Part shown: positions 61,350-64,000 of the stretch, piece after piece
How positions within the stretch are numbered: position 1 is the first letter of the stretch
How the letters are laid out: every line of letters begins with the position of its first letter
DNA from: Homalodisca vitripennis
Lineage: Eukaryota; Arthropoda; Insecta; Hemiptera; Cicadellidae
Reading direction: 5' to 3'
DNA: 64,000 nucleotides
Assembly: GCF_021130785.1 (NCBI RefSeq)
Contig: NW_025776221.1
Span: 62,001-126,000 of the forward strand
Notes under the pieces: generated by a model
Told to the model about the DNA's origin: nothing
Databases searched by the model: none
Seen by the model: the letters and a program-made list of their open reading frames with translations, nothing else
Program-made: the position numbers and the translations under genes

Positions 61350-61580
61350 ACTTTACCTACAATTACATAACTTCAACGCAGAACACAAAAGCTCGCGGGG
61401 TTCAGATTGATCAGGTAACAAACACCATGGAGTTTCGAAATAAGTCCGCTGGAAATTGGCAGTAAATTGAATGTGAATTGTATACCAGTGCTCGGGTATG
61501 CCGTTATATTATTCTGGCTCTAGTAAAAAGTAATGAAGCATAGTTTCTGAGAGTAAATGATAAATATTTAAGATTGAGGT

Positions 61581-61627
61581 AAACTCCCGGGACGACGGAA
61601 TACTTAGCGGGTTTTAAATTCTGAGGT
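61581..61627. other. 47-bp insertion with TGAGGT borders, copy 2
   Basis: AAACTCCCGGGACGACGG and following bases are inserted between two TGAGGT strings (61,575-61,580 and 61,622-61,627). Copy 1 has one TGAGGT and no insert (8,088-8,093). Confidence 0.75.
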
Positions 61628-64000
61628 GGTTTCTTTGATACATTATCTCATACGTCTTACGCTTTACATGGAGAAAATAGTTGTAGTTGAACTTAAATTT
61701 GTTTTTGCTTTTTATTTGCCAATTATTTCATATCAATATGTATCAACACATTTAATGACTGAGGCAAACATGTTACAAGGCATTAACCATCAAAAAGGCA
61801 TTATCATATTTTAATAACAACAAATTGTTATGTTTTTATTTAAAAAACGTACATAAAAACAATTATTTTTAATTACAGTCTGCTAAATTTCAGGGATTAT
61901 GGTGCATCTTAGCTACAGGCTGCGTGAAAACATAATTCATTGCAAAATTCAAACAGGCCCCCTTTGTTTTGCCAAGAAAAAATCTTCTACTAAATAAACT
62001 TAAAAAAAAAATTAAAATGAATTGAAAAACTGAATAAAACACGTCTGAGACCTGTACATAAAATCCAAGAACTTTAACAAACTATCTTACGCCATAAAAC
62101 ATAATTTCGCTTTAACGTCCTTTCCTAGAAAATTGTGCGGAATCTTTCGAAGGCCGTAGTTCACTTACAACGCGTTTCCTGAAACATGTTTATATGAACT
62201 TTTTGCATTGTTTTGATGATGAGAAGAAACCATCTAAGAAGTTTGTCAGTTTACTCGTGGGACATCTTGTATAATAGATAAAAGTGATATTTTACCTTTG
62301 CATATTATTTAGTTCTCTCGTATTATACACATTTATTACTTATTGTAACAGTACTTATTCTCAATCTTCCCTCTGATCACATTCCCTCTGAGCCCATTGG
62401 AACTGTTCTGGAATCCTAGCATGTGTTACTAAATTTCAAGAGTGATATTGGTAAAAATTATACAAATTCCACAAGCAAAATAATCTACGAAGTTTATTTT
62501 TTATTCTAAATGTTAATTTATAAAGTACTGTAGTTAAATTCATGTTACTCGTTACTTAAATTCATGGTTGACTTGTTTTCTTTGTGAACTAACCTCTGCT
62601 AACGTAATTCTTCGTCAATATGGCTCAATAGCAAACTGAATTGTATGGTTCATAAAATGTCACAAGCGTCTAGGTGTAAATTTCACAATCGCATTTTTCT
62701 CATCGCATGTATATAATCAAAAAGTAATTGTAAATTAAATTGTATGACATAATTTAGTGTAGATTATAATTGTGTGTTTTAGAATGTTATTTTAATAGGA
62801 TTATGGCTTCATATCATTTAACGAACAAGTAGTTACTCTGATCTGCCAAGCAATCACTTGGATAGACAATAACGGTTTACGAGTGACACAAGATGTGATT
62901 GTGCTGTTTCACTTCCAAGTCACTGACTGTTAGTCCTGCCATTGTAACTACTAAACTCCAACACCTATTCTCTACTTTTCAATCCCTAAATAACAGTTTA
63001 TACGTGTTCTTAGTTAGCCAGAGTGGTTTGGTGCATGGAACAGTTATTGACACTGCAATATTTGCGTATAGTAAATCACTGATTGAATTCCAACTAATTC
63101 AGATATTTTAAATACCATATTTGCTAGACCTATAAGATAATTCATTTACATATATTCCAACTAACTCTCTTACTCTAAGGATAAGTAGGCCTCATGTTTG
63201 AGCTTCTCAAAATATACGAGATTTACCACTTATTTACTAAACTTCCACAAACATTTATTGAATCTTTGGAACAACCTCAAAGTACCTGGATATCTTTGGT
63301 GAATTTTTGTCATTGACTTCAGTCATAATTAATTGATCCTGTATTATTTATTTCCTATTTGTATTTGTACATCTATCTTATACTTCTACCTTGGTACTAT
63401 GTTTGTAATGTTTGTTTCAAAAGGAGAGATTTTCTTCTTCTTGACGCTAGTTGGATACTACATCGAGATGAGCGTTAGCTAATATTCATTGTTTTTATTA
63501 CATATAACCCAATTTAAACGTTTCCCTTCAAAGTTCTTTTTCTAAAAATAGTGAACTCACCATTTAATTTGACATTTTTATAGACAATCTATTGTTTGTT
63601 ATATTTTAACATCATAACAGTAAAAATTATCAATATATCTAAAAGTTTTTGTTTTCAAAATTGTTATATAAAATATTTGTTTATAAATGCGTATTTATAT
63701 TATACAAATTATGACCCAAAGTCATCTTATCGTGGTAATCTAATTTATATGGTATAAAAGTACACTAATTGTAGCTACCAAAAAATATTATGTTATTAAT
63801 ACTGGAAGAACACATCATTTAAACCAACAGAATACAATTTTGATCTAACTACGGATTGGGCTCGCTTTATTAACAGCGTCGGCTCCAGGACATTGGTTAT
63901 TTTGGTTGTTTTACTTAACTTTTATTTAATGAATTCTGTAGAATATTCTAGCATGCATGTAGTATAATTCGCTTTAATAAATATAGCCTTATATAAGACA

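Larger units (their letters stand above)
53212..64000. repeat. Direct segmental duplication, copy 2 (runs off window)
   Basis: Second copy of the sequence at 1-11,750, in the same orientation. Approximate alignment: 1-3,496 pairs with 53,212-57,273, 4,409-7,865 with 57,280-60,697, 7,866-8,650 with 61,351-62,171, and 9,898-11,745 with 62,172-63,998. Copy 2 has an 82-bp unit in three copies instead of one. It also has a 428-bp private block (56,787-57,214), a 648-bp insertion (60,702-61,349) and a 47-bp insertion (61,581-61,627). The duplication is older than these events. The Gypsy element lies just beyond the part of copy 1 that can be compared, so its presence in copy 2 cannot be judged. Confidence 0.93.

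Overview
This window looks like repeat-rich nuclear DNA from an invertebrate, most likely an insect. It is strongly A+T-rich with long non-coding stretches. It carries a Ty3/Gypsy LTR retrotransposon and decayed fragments of a CR1/Jockey-like LINE, and it has CA/TA microsatellites and MITE-like elements. I see no bacterial operons, rRNA, tRNA or CRISPR. No complete host gene is visible. A few short GC-richer blocks with splice-like borders could be exons of one or more genes with very long introns, but none is identified.

Layout. (1) 1-11,750 is one copy of a direct duplication; its partner runs from 53,212 to the end of the window at an offset of about 53.2 kb. The copies are collinear apart from insertions or deletions: 3,495-4,409 and 8,651-9,897 only in the first; 56,787-57,214, 60,702-61,349 and two extra 82-bp tandem units only in the second. 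(2) 12,216-17,860 is a minus-strand Ty3/Gypsy element: a putative 3' LTR, RNase H/RT/integrase in one long frame, a protease frame broken by one TAG, and the C-terminal end of gag with a zinc knuckle. A textbook -1 frameshift heptamer lies at the gag/pro junction. The 5' end is missing. (3) 17,860-26,700 is mostly featureless A+T-rich DNA with an inverted-repeat element (17,983-18,368), a possible exon (21,151-21,351), a dispersed repeat (23,035-23,245) and a terminal-inverted-repeat element bracketed by 36-bp direct repeats (24,753-25,899). (4) 26,701-48,884 is the most striking structure. A very large imperfect palindrome has 9.08-kb arms (28,795-37,877 and 39,806-48,884) around a 1.93-kb spacer. 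A further 2.07-kb copy of part of the arm abuts its left edge, so a truncated LINE occurs three times in alternating orientation. (5) 48,885-53,211 is A+T-rich with microsatellites, a perfect hairpin and a candidate 65-bp exon. (6) 53,212-64,000 is the second duplication copy.

The only recognisable proteins are those of transposable elements: Gypsy Gag/Pro/RT/RNase H/integrase, and the C-terminal part of a LINE reverse transcriptase that lacks its upstream catalytic region. The best host-gene lead is a 108-bp exon-like block in the duplication. It differs by one synonymous base inside, and the copy at 54,541-54,648 keeps a consensus 5' splice site that the copy at 1,181-1,288 has lost. All comparisons were made by eye; percentages are estimates.
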